In this document: piece after piece, positions 52,520 to 62,188 of the stretch
Layout: each line of letters starts with the position of its first letter
Numbering within the stretch: position 1 is the stretch's first letter
DNA from: Haloarcula rara
Lineage (GTDB): Archaea > Halobacteriota > Halobacteria > Halobacteriales > Haloarculaceae
Length of the DNA stretch: 64,000 nucleotides
Assembly (NCBI RefSeq): GCF_029338235.1
Contig: NZ_CP119785.1
Span: 992,001 to 1,056,000, forward strand
Direction of reading: 5' to 3'
Translations under genes and position numbers: made by a program
Notes under the pieces: model-generated
Told to the model about the DNA's origin: nothing
Seen by the model: only the letters and a program-made list of their open reading frames with translations
Database searches by the model: none

Positions 52520-53997
52520 ATGGCAGACGAAACACAGCGCACGACGGTCGGACCGCTTCCGAGCGGCATAGGGCAGCAAGCACCGAGTACGCCGGCGGCC
52601 CTGACCCGAGCCGTCTGGCTGCTGTGGGGCCTGAGTCTGGCGGCCCTGGCCGGCCACGCGGTGACCGGCTGGGCCCCGCGCTCGGCGACCTGGTCGCCGT
52701 CGACGGGCTGACGGTCCTGATGTGGACGGTCGTGACCTTCTTTTCGGGTATCGTCCACAGCTACTCGCGCCGCTACATGGCCGGAAGCGCCCACCAGACC
52801 CGGTTTTTCGCCGTCGTCTTCGGCTTTACTGTGGTGGTGATGGGACTTGTCGCAGCCAACCACATCGCCCTGTTCGGGGCGCTGTGGCTGGCGATGGGAC
52901 TGCTGATGGCACAGCTCATCGGCGTCATCAGCGGGTGGGAACAGGCGCGAGCGGCCGCCTCCGTCGCCCGCAGGTACTTCCTCGCGAGTAGCGCGCTGCT
53001 TGCCGTCGCACTGACGGCGCTGTGGTGGACGACCGGCGCGACGACGATATCGGGCATCGCCGCTGCTTCCGACACGCTCGGCGGCCCGGTGTGGTTGCTA
53101 GCTGCGGGCGCGCTCGTGCTCGCGGCGATGATACAGTCCGCGCTCATCCCCTTCCAGGGCTGGCTGCTCTCCTCGATGACCGCGCCGACGCCGGCCTCGG
53201 CGCTGATGCACGCCGGCTTCGTCAACGCCGGCGGCATCCTGCTGACCCGTTTTGCCCCGGTCATCACCGTCGACCCCACGCTCATGCTCGCGGTGGTCGG
53301 CGTCGGCGCGGCCAGCGCGCTGGGCGGGAAGCTCCTGAAGTCGGTCCAGACGGACGTCAAGAGCAAACTTGGCTGCTCGACGGTCGGCCAGATGGGCTTT
53401 ATGATAATGCAGGCCGGCCTGGGCTTTTTCGGGGCCGCCATCACCCACCTCATCCTGCACGGCTGCTACAAGGCCTACCAGTTCCTGAGTTCGGGCGACA
53501 GCGTCGAACACAACAGCCCGACCGGGGAAATCGGGCGCAGAGAAAGCATCGTCGGCGTCGTCGTGACGCTGCTGACGGCCCTGGCCGGCGGGTGGCTGTT
53601 CGCGACGCTGACCGGCAAGGGGGCGAAAGTCGACAGCGGCCTCCTGCTTACCTTCTTCGTCGTCTTCACCACGCTGCACGCGGCCCGCAACGCGGTCACG
53701 CACACCGAGCTGCCGGCGACGGCCCGCTACGGTGCGGTCCCGCTGGTGTTCTTCCCGGCTATCGTCATCTACGCCGTGGTGTACGAGGGCATCGCCGGGC
53801 TCCTGGCCGTCGGGACGGCCACGACCGAGTTGACCCTGCTCCACGGCGCCGTCGCCGTCTTCTTCGTCGGCGTCTACCTCGCCATCGAGACCGGCATCCA
53901 CGAACACAGCCAGCGCCTCTACGTGGCGCTGTTGAACGCCAGCCAGCCGCCGACCGAGACGCTGGTGACCGCTCCGGAGGACTACAATGAGTACTGA
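52520..53997 (+). CDS. dabB: DabB-type membrane subunit (NuoL-like), frameshifted
   Basis: About 492 residues if one base is restored. It is a proton-pumping-subunit (NuoL/MrpA) homologue with about 13 membrane segments; AGALVLAAMIQSALIPFQGW, TAPTPASALMHAGFVNAGGI and KLLKSVQTDVKSKLGCSTVGQMGF hold the key charged residues. The N-terminus (from ATG 52520, TRAVWLLWGLSLAALAGHAV) is in another frame than the rest: in the run at 52674-52677 one C is missing. DabB and DabA together import inorganic carbon. Its stop overlaps the dabA start. Confidence 0.85.
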
Positions 53998-56346
53998 ACA
54001 GGACATCCACGACAGCATCGACGACGCGGCCGAGACCGTCGGCTCGGTCTGGCCCATCCACTCGTTCGTGACCGCCAACCCCCTCTCGGGGTTCGAGGAC
54101 CAGCCCTTCACCGAGGCGGTCGCTCAGGCCTCGGAGTTGCTTGGCGGCCGGGGCTACCCTAGCCCGGAGACGTTCCGCCAGGCGCTCGAACGCGGCCAGA
54201 TAGACCGCGACGTCCTCGAAGCGGAACTGGCCGACGCCGGCTACGAGGCCGACCCCGAGACGGCACTTTCCCGCATGGAGACCGCGGCCGAAACCGACAC
54301 CGACGAGCCGGAGACGGCCGTCGACCGCGTCGACCACGTGCTGACGAAGTGGCTGTCGGCCTTCCTCGACGAGGGGCGTGCCCACTGGGCGCTGCCGGAC
54401 CGCGACCTCGGCTTCTACGGCGTCTTCCGCAACGTGGCCACCTACGACGGCCAGATACCCGACAGGGGCGTCGTGGCGGACCTACCGGCGACGCCGACCG
54501 AGACCATCGAGACGGTGCTCGAAGACTACCCGGAAGAGCAGTGGTCGGCTATCTTCGAGACGCAACTGGCCGCGCTCCCGGGCTGGACCGGCTTCATCAA
54601 ACAGCGCGCCGCCGACGAGAGCGAGTGGCAGTCCCGGTACCCGATAACGGTCGCGGGATATCTCGCGGCGCGACTGGCGCTGCTCGATGCCGTCGACGCC
54701 GACCTCGCGCCGGACGACACCGCGACCGACGGACCGACGGCGGCCGACGAACTCGCGGCGGCGTTCCTGAGCGCGTGGGAAGGGACCTACCGCGAGGACC
54801 TCGTCGACGCCGTCAGCGCCGAGAGTGAGACCCGCGCCGAGGCCGAGCCGTCGGGCCGCCCGGACGCCCAGCTCGTCTTCTGTATCGACACGCGCTCGGA
54901 AGTCCTGCGCCGCCACCTGGAGGACACGGGCGACTACGAGACTCACGGCTACGCCGGCTTCTTCGGCGTCCCCATGGAGTACGGGGGGTACGACGCCGAG
55001 GTGTCCGTCGAGGCGTGCCCCCCGATTCTCGACGCACACCACACCATCACCGAGGAGCCGACAGACCCCGAGACGCGGGCCGACCACGACCACCTGGCGG
55101 GCATCCGCGAGGCCGCCGCCGAAATCGTCGAGACCATCGAGGCCAACGCCGCGACGGCTTACGGCTTCGTCGAGAGCGCCGGGAGCGGCTACGGGCTCGC
55201 ACTGGCGAGTCGCACGCTGGTGCCCGGGCGCGTCCACGACGTCTTCGACAGCGTCGACGAGACGATTCCGGACGACCACGACTTCTGCAGCCCGTCCGTC
55301 GATACTCTCACCCTGGAAGAGAAGGTCGGATACGCCGAGACCGCCTTCGACCTGATGGGGTGGGACCACTTCGCCCGTCTCGTCGTCTTCACCGGCCACG
55401 CCAGCGAGACCGCGAACAACCCGTTCGATTCGAGTCTGGACTGTGGGGCCTGTGCCGGCAACCCCGGCGGCCCGAGCGCCCGCGTGCTCGCGAAAATCTG
55501 CAACGCCGACGCCGTCCGGGCCGAGCTCCGCGAGCGCGGCTTCGACGTCCCCGAGGACACCGTCTTCCTCGCCGGCGAGCACAACACCACGACCGACGAG
55601 GTCGAGGTCTACGACGGTGCCGTCCCCGAGAGCCACGCAGACGACCTCGCGGCGCTCCGCGCCGACCTCGAAACCGCCCGCAAGGGGCGGCTGCCGAACG
55701 CGTGGGCGGGAGCGACGCCGTCCGCGAGACCGAGCGCAAGGCGGCAGACTGGGCCGAGACCCGCCCCGAGTGGGGGCTGGCCGGCAACGCCGGCTTCGTC
55801 GTCGGGCCGGGAGAGCTGACCGCCAACATCGACTTCGACGGCCGCTCGTTCCTCCACTCCTACGACTGGACGACCGACCCCGACGGCACGGCCCTCGAAG
55901 CCATCATCGCGGGGCCGATGGTCGTCACCCAGTGGATTAACTGCCAGTACTACTTCTCGACGGTCGACACCGCCGCCTACGGGAGCGGGTCGAAGATAAC
56001 CCACAACCCCGTCGGCAACGTCGGCGTCTACCAGGGTAACGGCGGCGACCTGATGACCGGGCTGCCCCTCCAGTCGCTTATGGCGGCCGACGACGAACCC
56101 TACCACCAGCCGCTGCGCCTCTCGACGGTCATCCACGCGCCCGTCGACACCGTCACCGACATCCTCGCCGACCACGAGAACGTGGCCGGGCTGCTCGACA
56201 ACGGGTGGCTCTCCCTGACCGTCGTCGACCCGACCCGGGACCACACCGCCTTCAACTACGCCGGCGAACTGTCCTGGCGTCCGGCCGACGAGGCGACGAC
56301 CGTCGAACCGCTGGCAGAAGCGACGGCGACCGTGGCCGACGACTGA
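53987..56346 (+). CDS. dabA: DabA inorganic carbon uptake protein (DUF2309), frameshifted
   Basis: About 786 residues if one base is restored. DabA is a zinc protein with a beta-carbonic-anhydrase-like site that, with DabB, captures CO2 or bicarbonate at the membrane. Ligands by position: C299 and D301 in [10 protein letters not shown]471 in [10 protein letters not shown] and C486 in [28 protein letters not shown] opens the protein. Near 55684-55690 one base appears missing; the other frame continues [21 protein letters not shown] and ends [15 protein letters not shown]..., a normal DabA end. Confidence 0.87.
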
Positions 56347-56417
56347 TACTGGGGGCTGTACGTTCGGAAAGAGATTCGCAGTGGCGAATTGCGCCAGTTT
56401 GTTACAGCCACCAGTAT
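56346..56417. terminator. 72-bp palindrome after dabA
   Basis: Arms ATACTGGGGGCTGTA (56346-56360) and TACAGCCACCAGTAT (56403-56417) pair at 14 of 15 positions, with an inner hairpin ATTCGC/GCGAAT at 56372-56387. The first base is the last base of the dabA stop codon. It may end or protect the transcript, or be a small palindromic insertion; the following 200 bases to 56626 hold no gene that I can see. Confidence 0.4.
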
Positions 56418-56626
56418 GAGCGCCCCACCGGCCCGCTTTCTGGCGATAGGGGGATGAGAGTCCACACCGTGACCGGCCGATTCAGCCAGAAGTTGAGACC
56501 GGGCCTCTCAATGCATAAGATTGGATTCGACGGTTGAACGCCAATCGTTTTCCCTGCTACCTCCGTCGGTTGAGTCGTCTCGCGCGTCGAGTACCTCGCA
56601 CCGGCCACGTGTACAGAAAGTAACGT

Positions 56627-56914
56627 ATGCCACTCGCTCAACTGCTTGAACAATACGTCAGTCTCGGTATCTTCGTTCTCGCTGCAGGGCTGAGTGTTCT
56701 CAGCTTCCTCGCATGGCGGCGGGAACGTGATGACCGTATGCGGATCGTCACGCTCGGGTACGCGATGTTCGCCGTCTACGGACTCATCGTGTTTCTCGAG
56801 TATCCACTGCTTCCGTATTTCCCGTACGCCACGCTCGAACTCCTCGAACACGGGAGTGCAATCCTCATCCTCGGTGGCCTCCTGGCGTTCTTCGCCGCTT
56901 TGACGCGGGACTGA
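56627..56914 (+). CDS. Small membrane protein (DUF7521-like)
   Basis: A 95-residue protein with three membrane helices (about 10-28, 40-60, 72-92) and little else. Such proteins are often encoded directly before a winged-helix protein in haloarchaea, as here (five bases to the next start), suggesting that the pair acts together, for instance as membrane partner of the regulator. The surrounding DNA is less GC-rich than the first 50 kb. Confidence 0.68.
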   Translation: MPLAQLLEQYVSLGIFVLAAGLSVLSFLAWRRERDDRMRIVTLGYAMFAVYGLIVFLEYPLLPYFPYATLELLEHGSAILILGGLLAFFAALTRD

Positions 56915-56919
56915 GAGCA

Positions 56920-57441
56920 ATGTCGGACCCGGATCTCGAACTGGCCTCTCGACGGGAAATCTACCAGCGGATAGCCGATACGCCGGGCGTTCACTTTCGC
57001 TCGCTCCTCGACGATCTCGAGTACGCACAGGGGACGCTCCAGTACCAGCTCAGGTGGCTCGCCGACGAGGGCCTGATCGACATCTCGGACGACGGTAAGT
57101 ACACGCGGTACTATCCAGCTGCCGAGTTCGATGAATCCGACCGGACAGTGATGAACGCGTTGCGCCGAGAGTACAGTCGCCGCATCCTCGCACATCTTCT
57201 CACGGACGGGCCGCTCTCGACGAGCGAACTCAGCGACCGCCTCGACAAGGCGCAATCGACTGTCTCGTGGCACCTCTCGAAGCTCGCTGAGGCCGACCTC
57301 GTCACGAAGGAGCGTGACGGCCGGAGCGTCGTCTACGAGGTCAGCGACCCCGACCGAGTCAAGTACCTCTATACAGTTCACCGGCGCTCGTTCACTGACA
57401 AAGTCGTCGACCGTCTCCTGGGCCTCTGGGACAGCTACTAG
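56920..57441 (+). CDS. Regulator with two winged-helix domains
   Basis: A 173-residue protein with two helix-turn-helix units in a row: REIYQRIADTPGVHFRSLL with DLEYAQGTLQYQLRWLADEG (about 10-65) and RRILAHLLTDGPLSTSEL with KAQSTVSWHLSKLAEADLV (about 87-150). The second is ArsR/MarR-like. It is paired with the small membrane protein upstream. It converges, with a few shared bases, on the cytochrome operon and could regulate it, since no other target is near. Confidence 0.8.
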   Translation: MSDPDLELASRREIYQRIADTPGVHFRSLLDDLEYAQGTLQYQLRWLADEGLIDISDDGKYTRYYPAAEFDESDRTVMNALRREYSRRILAHLLTDGPLSTSELSDRLDKAQSTVSWHLSKLAEADLVTKERDGRSVVYEVSDPDRVKYLYTVHRRSFTDKVVDRLLGLWDSY

Positions 57442-57980
57442 CTTGCCGTCGCGTTCGAGAGTATCCCGTGAAACACTAGCAACCGCAACAGGAGCACGTA
57501 CACGAGAAATGCAACCGAGGGCCCCAGCAGGGGACGGACGAGTCCCGTCATATCAGTCCCGATTGCGGCTGCGTGGATTGTCCCGAACGCGAACCCAGCG
57601 TACGCGAACGAGTGGACGACGCGTGGCCCCCACGGCCGCTGGAAGCGTTTCGCGTCGGTAAAGCCCAAGACCGCGACGACCAGCATAAGTAGCGCCCCCG
57701 AACCCACGGCGACGCCGCCGAGAAAGTACGGTATCGAGTATGCGGGTGCCGGGACCTGTCCGGTGACGACGAACCACGCATCAACTACACCGAGTCCCGC
57801 GTGTAGCAACGTGACGGTCATCGCGAACACGGACAGTTCGATATGGACACGTCGAGCAGCCTCGTGGAGCACGCCGAACGACTCCGTGTTATAGAGAACG
57901 CCCGTCAGAACCGCCAGATATAACGCCGGATACGTCACGAGTGCGGCACCTCGGTCGAGGAGCCAGACGAGTTGTGACAT
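57438..57980 (-). CDS. Bis-haem membrane cytochrome (ferric reductase-like)
   Basis: A 180-residue protein with five or six membrane helices. Two pairs of histidines, H46/H60 (VHIELSVFAMTVTLLHAG) and H123/H136 (VVHSFAYAGFAFGTIHAA), lie 13-14 residues apart on two helices, the pattern for two b haems stacked across the membrane. It ends in VFHGILSNATAS; the last LSNATAS is reminiscent of the SGAT-type sites flavinylated by ApbE, but with Asn for Gly and no preceding Asp. The ATG shares one base with the stop of the TSP3 gene. Confidence 0.75.
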   Translation of the reverse strand: MSQLVWLLDRGAALVTYPALYLAVLTGVLYNTESFGVLHEAARRVHIELSVFAMTVTLLHAGLGVVDAWFVVTGQVPAPAYSIPYFLGGVAVGSGALLMLVVAVLGFTDAKRFQRPWGPRVVHSFAYAGFAFGTIHAAAIGTDMTGLVRPLLGPSVAFLVYVLLLRLLVFHGILSNATAS

Positions 57981-58267
57981 TACGATGCCCCCGTCGTTTC
58001 GACGACGTCGGGACAGCCGTCCGCGTCCTGGAACCCATTTTTCGTTTCCGGTCGTGTCGGACACTTATCGGCGGAGTCATTGATACCATCTCCGTCGTAA
58101 TCGGCAGGTGCCTGTCGTGTCGAAACGGTCTGGTCGACGAGGTCGCTTTGCTTCTCTTCGGTCGCCTGGGCGGCGCGCACGTCTCCGATCTGCCAGAGAG
58201 CAGGGACAGCCACCGCTAAGACGATGATCGCCACGACGGTGATTCGTTGCTTATGTGTCCAGGACAT
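57980..58267 (-). CDS. Membrane-anchored protein with thrombospondin type 3 calcium repeat
   Basis: A 95-residue protein: short basic start MSWTHKQR, one membrane helix (about 9-27), a linker and an extracytoplasmic DYDGDGINDSADKCP calcium-binding motif, ending NGFQDADGCPD with the second Cys of a likely disulphide. It may be a calcium-stabilised spacer or docking module in the electron-transfer operon. The start at 58267 overlaps apbE by 17 bases; upstream ATGs at 58282 and 58306 are possible. Confidence 0.68.
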   Translation of the reverse strand: MSWTHKQRITVVAIIVLAVAVPALWQIGDVRAAQATEEKQSDLVDQTVSTRQAPADYDGDGINDSADKCPTRPETKNGFQDADGCPDVVETTGAS

Positions 58268-59129
58268 GTGTCTCAAAGCCATTTGTCGTATGAAAGACGC
58301 CGTCATGGATGACGAGTGCCTCCAGGCCCTCCCATGCCGATGCTAGTTCGCGTGCCTCGGCAAGAGGGAGCGCCGCAAGCGTCGTCGCCAGGGCGTCAGC
58401 CTCCATACAGTCTCGGCGCGCCACGACGGTAACGGACTCGTGACGAGAGCCGAGCGATGCGGTGGTCGGATCGTAGACGTGGTCAGTACCGTTTCGCGAC
58501 CGCCGGTATCCGCCGGATGTTGCGACGTACCAGTCCGTGTCGAGGATCTTCAGCGCGGTGTCGTCGCCGTACGGGCTCTCGATGGCGACGGGGCCCGTCG
58601 GTGGAGACATATCTCCGCCACCACTGACGAACCCGCATCGCCCGAGTCCCGCGAGCGTCTCGGCGGTTCGATCGACGATGTATCCCTTGGCAAGGCCGTT
58701 CAGGTCGAGTTCGACGTCGGTCGTGACGTGAGACCCGTTGGTTTCCACAGTTCCGGTATCGAACTCCGTCGGTGGTGTTTCACTGTCACCACGCAGGAAC
58801 GTTTTGAGGGCTTGTTCGACGCGGCCCTGGCGAATATCAAACACCCCCTCGGTCCGGTCGTTGTATTCGAGCCCACGGCTGACGATGCGGGCGACGTGTT
58901 CGTTCGCAACCTCCCCTTCACGGTTAATCTGGCTGACGGCACTCGCCTCATCGAAGGCGTTCAGCTGTGCTTCGAGTGATTCAGCCGTTTCTCGGGCCGC
59001 GGTAGCCGCAGTCTCGACCCGAACGCCCGTCGCCTGAATCCGAAACGTCGTATCACAACACTCGAACACGCGGTGTGAGTTCCCGAACCGTTCGTAGACC
59101 GCTGCGAGCGATCCCATCATCTCGGTCAC
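58251..59129 (-). CDS. apbE: FAD:protein FMN transferase
   Basis: A 292-residue ApbE-family enzyme that attaches FMN covalently to Thr or Ser of extracytoplasmic proteins. The motifs are DLNGLAKGYIVDR, SGGGDM, SGGYRR, HVYDPTTA and MEADALATTLAALP; the metal-binding Asp of ADALAT is present. There is no clear lipoprotein signal at the N-terminus, which is unusual since many ApbEs are exported. The GTG start overlaps the stop of the Glu-rich gene. Two short genes downstream and one upstream form its operon. Confidence 0.87.
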   Translation of the reverse strand: MTEMMGSLAAVYERFGNSHRVFECCDTTFRIQATGVRVETAATAARETAESLEAQLNAFDEASAVSQINREGEVANEHVARIVSRGLEYNDRTEGVFDIRQGRVEQALKTFLRGDSETPPTEFDTGTVETNGSHVTTDVELDLNGLAKGYIVDRTAETLAGLGRCGFVSGGGDMSPPTGPVAIESPYGDDTALKILDTDWYVATSGGYRRSRNGTDHVYDPTTASLGSRHESVTVVARRDCMEADALATTLAALPLAEARELASAWEGLEALVIHDGVFHTTNGFETHVLDT

Positions 59130-59449
59130 TCGTCCTCCTCGTGTTCTTCCTCGTCCTCCTCGTGTTCTTCCTCGTCCTCCTCGTGTTCTTCCTCGTCCTC
59201 CTCGTGTTCTTTATCTTCGTAGCCAGACTGCGTCTGAACTTCGGGGGTGAAGTTTTGGTTTGGCGTCGGAGCATCGGCAGCGACCTGTTGTGAGGGGTCT
59301 GACTCGGACGTGTCTGGTGAGTTAGGTTGCTCGCCCGCCTGCGCGAGGCCGCCACCGGGCAGCGCAAGGGCGCCGGCGACACCGGCTGTGAGGAGCGCAC
59401 CGACGAGCGTGAAGGTGACGAGTTTGTTTTTCGGGACTGGAACGCGCAT
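59126..59449 (-). CDS. Exported Glu/His-rich repeat protein
   Basis: A 107-residue protein: basic start RVPVPKNK, hydrophobic signal segment (about 10-32), a Gln/Pro/Ser-rich middle, and a tail of four 7-residue repeats rich in Glu, Asp and His (EEHEEDE type), encoded by a 21-bp tandem repeat at about 59127-59216. The tail is so acidic and His-bearing that metal binding (iron or other cations) is a fair guess. It is the first gene of the apbE operon. Confidence 0.72.
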   Translation of the reverse strand: MRVPVPKNKLVTFTLVGALLTAGVAGALALPGGGLAQAGEQPNSPDTSESDPSQQVAADAPTPNQNFTPEVQTQSGYEDKEHEEDEEEHEEDEEEHEEDEEEHEEDE

Positions 59450-60076
59450 GATTAGCTGCCCCTCGGTTCAGAACCGCTATCATCGACGTGTCGGTCGTTG
59501 CGTTCTGCCATTGCAAATAGAGGGTTGAGACAGCCGTAATAAGTCGTTCGCGTCCAACCCTCGAATCGTCGTACAGCTATCGAATCGATTCCGAGCGTGA
59601 GGTCGTCCCGGATATGTCTGTGACTTCGTTATTGAGCAGCTGGCATACCGAGTTCTCTCCGTTTGCCCCCGCGTCCGAAACGATTCGAGGAATGGACGCG
59701 AACGAACTCTTCGGGAGTGTATCTACGTGGTTCTATGCAGACTCGTTTGCGGCGAGCAAATCTGGTCGCTGTACTCCCTGTGGTTGCTAGTGGCGTCAGC
59801 ACTGTTCACGCGGGAGCGTCCCCAGCCGGTGAAAATTACTGCTGACTGTCTTGAAACTTCGCCCACACATTATCAGTATGACAATGGTGGCCGTTGGGAG
59901 AGCGCTCTGAGGCAGTTTCTGGTGGCTGGTTCGGTCAAATTCACGTATCACACCCTCGCTAACCCCACTGTAGCCGCAACTCCCAGCCCAGCTATTCTGT
60001 ATAGCGCTATCTGATTTATCACACTCACACCGCCGACGCGTCGAACTTTTAGGAGTCGGGCGTCTAGGCGCCGCTA
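59450..60076. other. AT-richer gap without a convincing gene
   Basis: About 630 bases between the divergent Glu-rich protein and RIO2 genes. Reading frames exist (for example 59663-59845 and 59727-60014 on the plus strand) but their products are rich in Cys, Trp and Ser and not acidic, unlike real genes here. It could contain decayed foreign DNA at the edge of the lower-GC module. The promoter of rio2 is probably near 60020-60050. Confidence 0.45.
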
Positions 60077-60985
60077 ATGGTCCAGAACGTGGCGTCCGTG
60101 ATGGGCGAACTGGAGCCGGAGGATTTCCACCTGCTGTCGGGGGTCGAACAGGGGATGCGCTTCTCGGAGTACGTCAACCGCGACAAGCTGACGGAGTTCT
60201 CCCGGCTGAGCGAGGAAAACGTCGACTACCGGCTGGACCGCTGTGAGGACCGCGGGCTGGTCGAACGCAAGACCATCCAGTACGAGGGGTTCAAGCTCAC
60301 CTTCGAGGGGTACGACGCGCTGGCGCTTCACACCTTCGTCGAACGGGACACCTTAGAGGGCTTTGGCGCGCCGCTGGGTGTCGGCAAAGAGAGCGACGTC
60401 TACGAAGTCCAGTCGTACAAGCCGCTCGCGCTCAAGTACCACCGCGAGGGGTACACCAACTTCCGCGAGGTGATGCGCGACCGGGATTACACCTCCGACC
60501 GTGACCACGTCTCCTGGCTCTACACCGCCCGGAAGGCCGCCGAGCGGGAGTACGAGGCCCTGGAGACGCTGTATCCCGACGTCTCGGTCCCCCAGCCCAT
60601 CGATACGAACCGCCACGCCATCGTCATGGAGAAAGTCGACGGCGTCGAGCTCTCCCGGACCGGGCTCGAACCCGAGCAGGTCGTGCCCGTACTCGATCTC
60701 GTCTTAGCGGAGATGCAGACGGCCTACGACGCCGGCTTCGTCCACGCGGACATGAGCGAGTACAACGTCTTCGTCACGACCCAGGGGGTCGTCGTCTTCG
60801 ACTGGCCCCAGGCAGTGCCGACCGACCACGAGAACGCCGAAGAACTGCTGACCCGGGACGTCGAGAACATCGTGAGCTACTTCCAGCGCAAATACCCCGC
60901 CCACGTCGACGAGGTCGATACCGACGCTGTCGCGTCGGCGCTGACCGCCGGCAGCTTCGAGACGGTCACCGACGACACCGTCTGA
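60077..60985 (+). CDS. rio2: RIO2-type serine/threonine kinase
   Basis: A 302-residue atypical kinase/ATPase needed for small-subunit ribosome maturation in archaea and eukaryotes. An N-terminal winged helix (about 10-90) is specific to RIO2. Kinase part: P-loop GVGKESDVYE (101-110), Lys120 in LALKYHREG, catalytic HADMSEYN (Asp225, Asn230) and metal-binding FDWPQ (Asp242). The length is right for archaeal RIO2. Confidence 0.95.
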   Translation: MVQNVASVMGELEPEDFHLLSGVEQGMRFSEYVNRDKLTEFSRLSEENVDYRLDRCEDRGLVERKTIQYEGFKLTFEGYDALALHTFVERDTLEGFGAPLGVGKESDVYEVQSYKPLALKYHREGYTNFREVMRDRDYTSDRDHVSWLYTARKAAEREYEALETLYPDVSVPQPIDTNRHAIVMEKVDGVELSRTGLEPEQVVPVLDLVLAEMQTAYDAGFVHADMSEYNVFVTTQGVVVFDWPQAVPTDHENAEELLTRDVENIVSYFQRKYPAHVDEVDTDAVASALTAGSFETVTDDTV

Positions 60986-61174
60986 GGGCGCTACCGCCCG
61001 ATTTCTGGGTATCCAGCCGCGAGCGGCGCCGCTCGCGAGCCCACTGATAAACTCCATAATGCTATATTAAATCGGCTTTTGCGGTGAGAGAGCAGACACA
61101 GATGGCAAGGGCGGCTGCGCTCCAGTACTGCTGTATCTCCCAGAATCCGGAACAGAGACCGTCGTCGGTGCTAC

Positions 61175-62089
61175 TCAGTTGAGGTAGTCGTGCAGGCCGT
61201 CCGCGAGCGAGATGGTCGGCTCGAAGCCCAGCTGCTCGCGGGCCTTCGAGATGTCGGCGGCCGAGTGCCGGATATCCCCCTCGCGGGCGTCGACGTGCGC
61301 TATCTCGGCGGTCGGGTCGATTTCGTCTCTGATTAGCTCGGCGAGCTCGCGGACCGAGGTGCGCGAGCCGGTACCGACGTTGAACGCCTCGCCGGTCGCG
61401 TCGGTGGTAGCTGCGAGGCAGTTCGCCTGCACCACGTCGGCGACGTTGACGAAGTCCCGCGTCTGCTCGCCGTCGCCGTGGACCGTCAGCGGGCCGCCGT
61501 CGCGGGCCTGTTCGGTGAAGGCCTTGATGACGCCAGCGTAGTCCCCACCCGACTGGCGCGGGCCGTATATGTTGAAGTAGCGCAGGGCTACCGTCGGGAG
61601 GTCGTAGAGGTCGGCGTACAATCGACAGTAGTGGTCACTGGTCAGTTTCTCCAGCCCGTATGGCGAGGAGGGATCTTTAGATTCGGTCTCCATGACGGGC
61701 AAGCTGTCGGGTGCGCCGTAGATGGCCGCGCTGGAAGCAAAGACGACGCGGGCGTCCTGCCGGCGGGCCGCTTCCAGAACCGCGAGAGTCCCGGTGGCGT
61801 TGACCGCGTTGCTCGTCGTCGGCTCCTCGACCGAGCGGGCGACACTGACGATAGCCGCCTGGTGGAAGACGAGGTCGACGCCGTCCATCGCCTCGGCGAG
61901 TGCTGCGTCGTCGCGGATATCCCCCTCGATGAGCGCCGCGCCGTCAGGGACGTTCTCGCGCTTGCCGCTGGCGAAGTTATCGAGAATTCGGACCTCGTTG
62001 TCCGGGAGGTGGGCATCGGCGATGTGACTCCCAACGAAGCCAGCACCGCCAGTGACGAGAACCGTCTTGTCGGTCACAGTGGCCGTCAT
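61175..62089 (-). CDS. NAD-dependent sugar epimerase/dehydratase
   Basis: A 304-residue extended short-chain dehydrogenase. NAD-binding GGAGFVG at 14-20, active-site SSAAIYG with Ser120 region, and Tyr144-x-x-x-Lys148 in SPYGLEKL. RYFNIYGPRQ is the pattern of UDP-glucose 4-epimerase and related enzymes. It probably makes nucleotide-sugar precursors for surface glycans. No other glycosylation gene adjoins it in the window. Confidence 0.88.
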   Translation of the reverse strand: MTATVTDKTVLVTGGAGFVGSHIADAHLPDNEVRILDNFASGKRENVPDGAALIEGDIRDDAALAEAMDGVDLVFHQAAIVSVARSVEEPTTSNAVNATGTLAVLEAARRQDARVVFASSAAIYGAPDSLPVMETESKDPSSPYGLEKLTSDHYCRLYADLYDLPTVALRYFNIYGPRQSGGDYAGVIKAFTEQARDGGPLTVHGDGEQTRDFVNVADVVQANCLAATTDATGEAFNVGTGSRTSVRELAELIRDEIDPTAEIAHVDAREGDIRHSAADISKAREQLGFEPTISLADGLHDYLN

Positions 62090-62188
62090 ACCCGGGAGTG
62101 GGCGGAGCGGAAGTAAATAGGTCAGGTCGGTCCAACATTTAAGTAGTTCGAGTGGTTCGGCCGGTGCGACGGCCGCTCGCGGCTCCCC

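Noticed and set aside
59127-59216. CRISPR-like 21-bp repeats
   Set aside because: They encode the Glu/His heptads of an exported protein and have no spacers.
59663-60014. Two small plus-strand frames in the gap before rio2
   Set aside because: Composition is rich in Cys, Trp and Ser, not acidic, and no motif or ribosome-binding site supports them.
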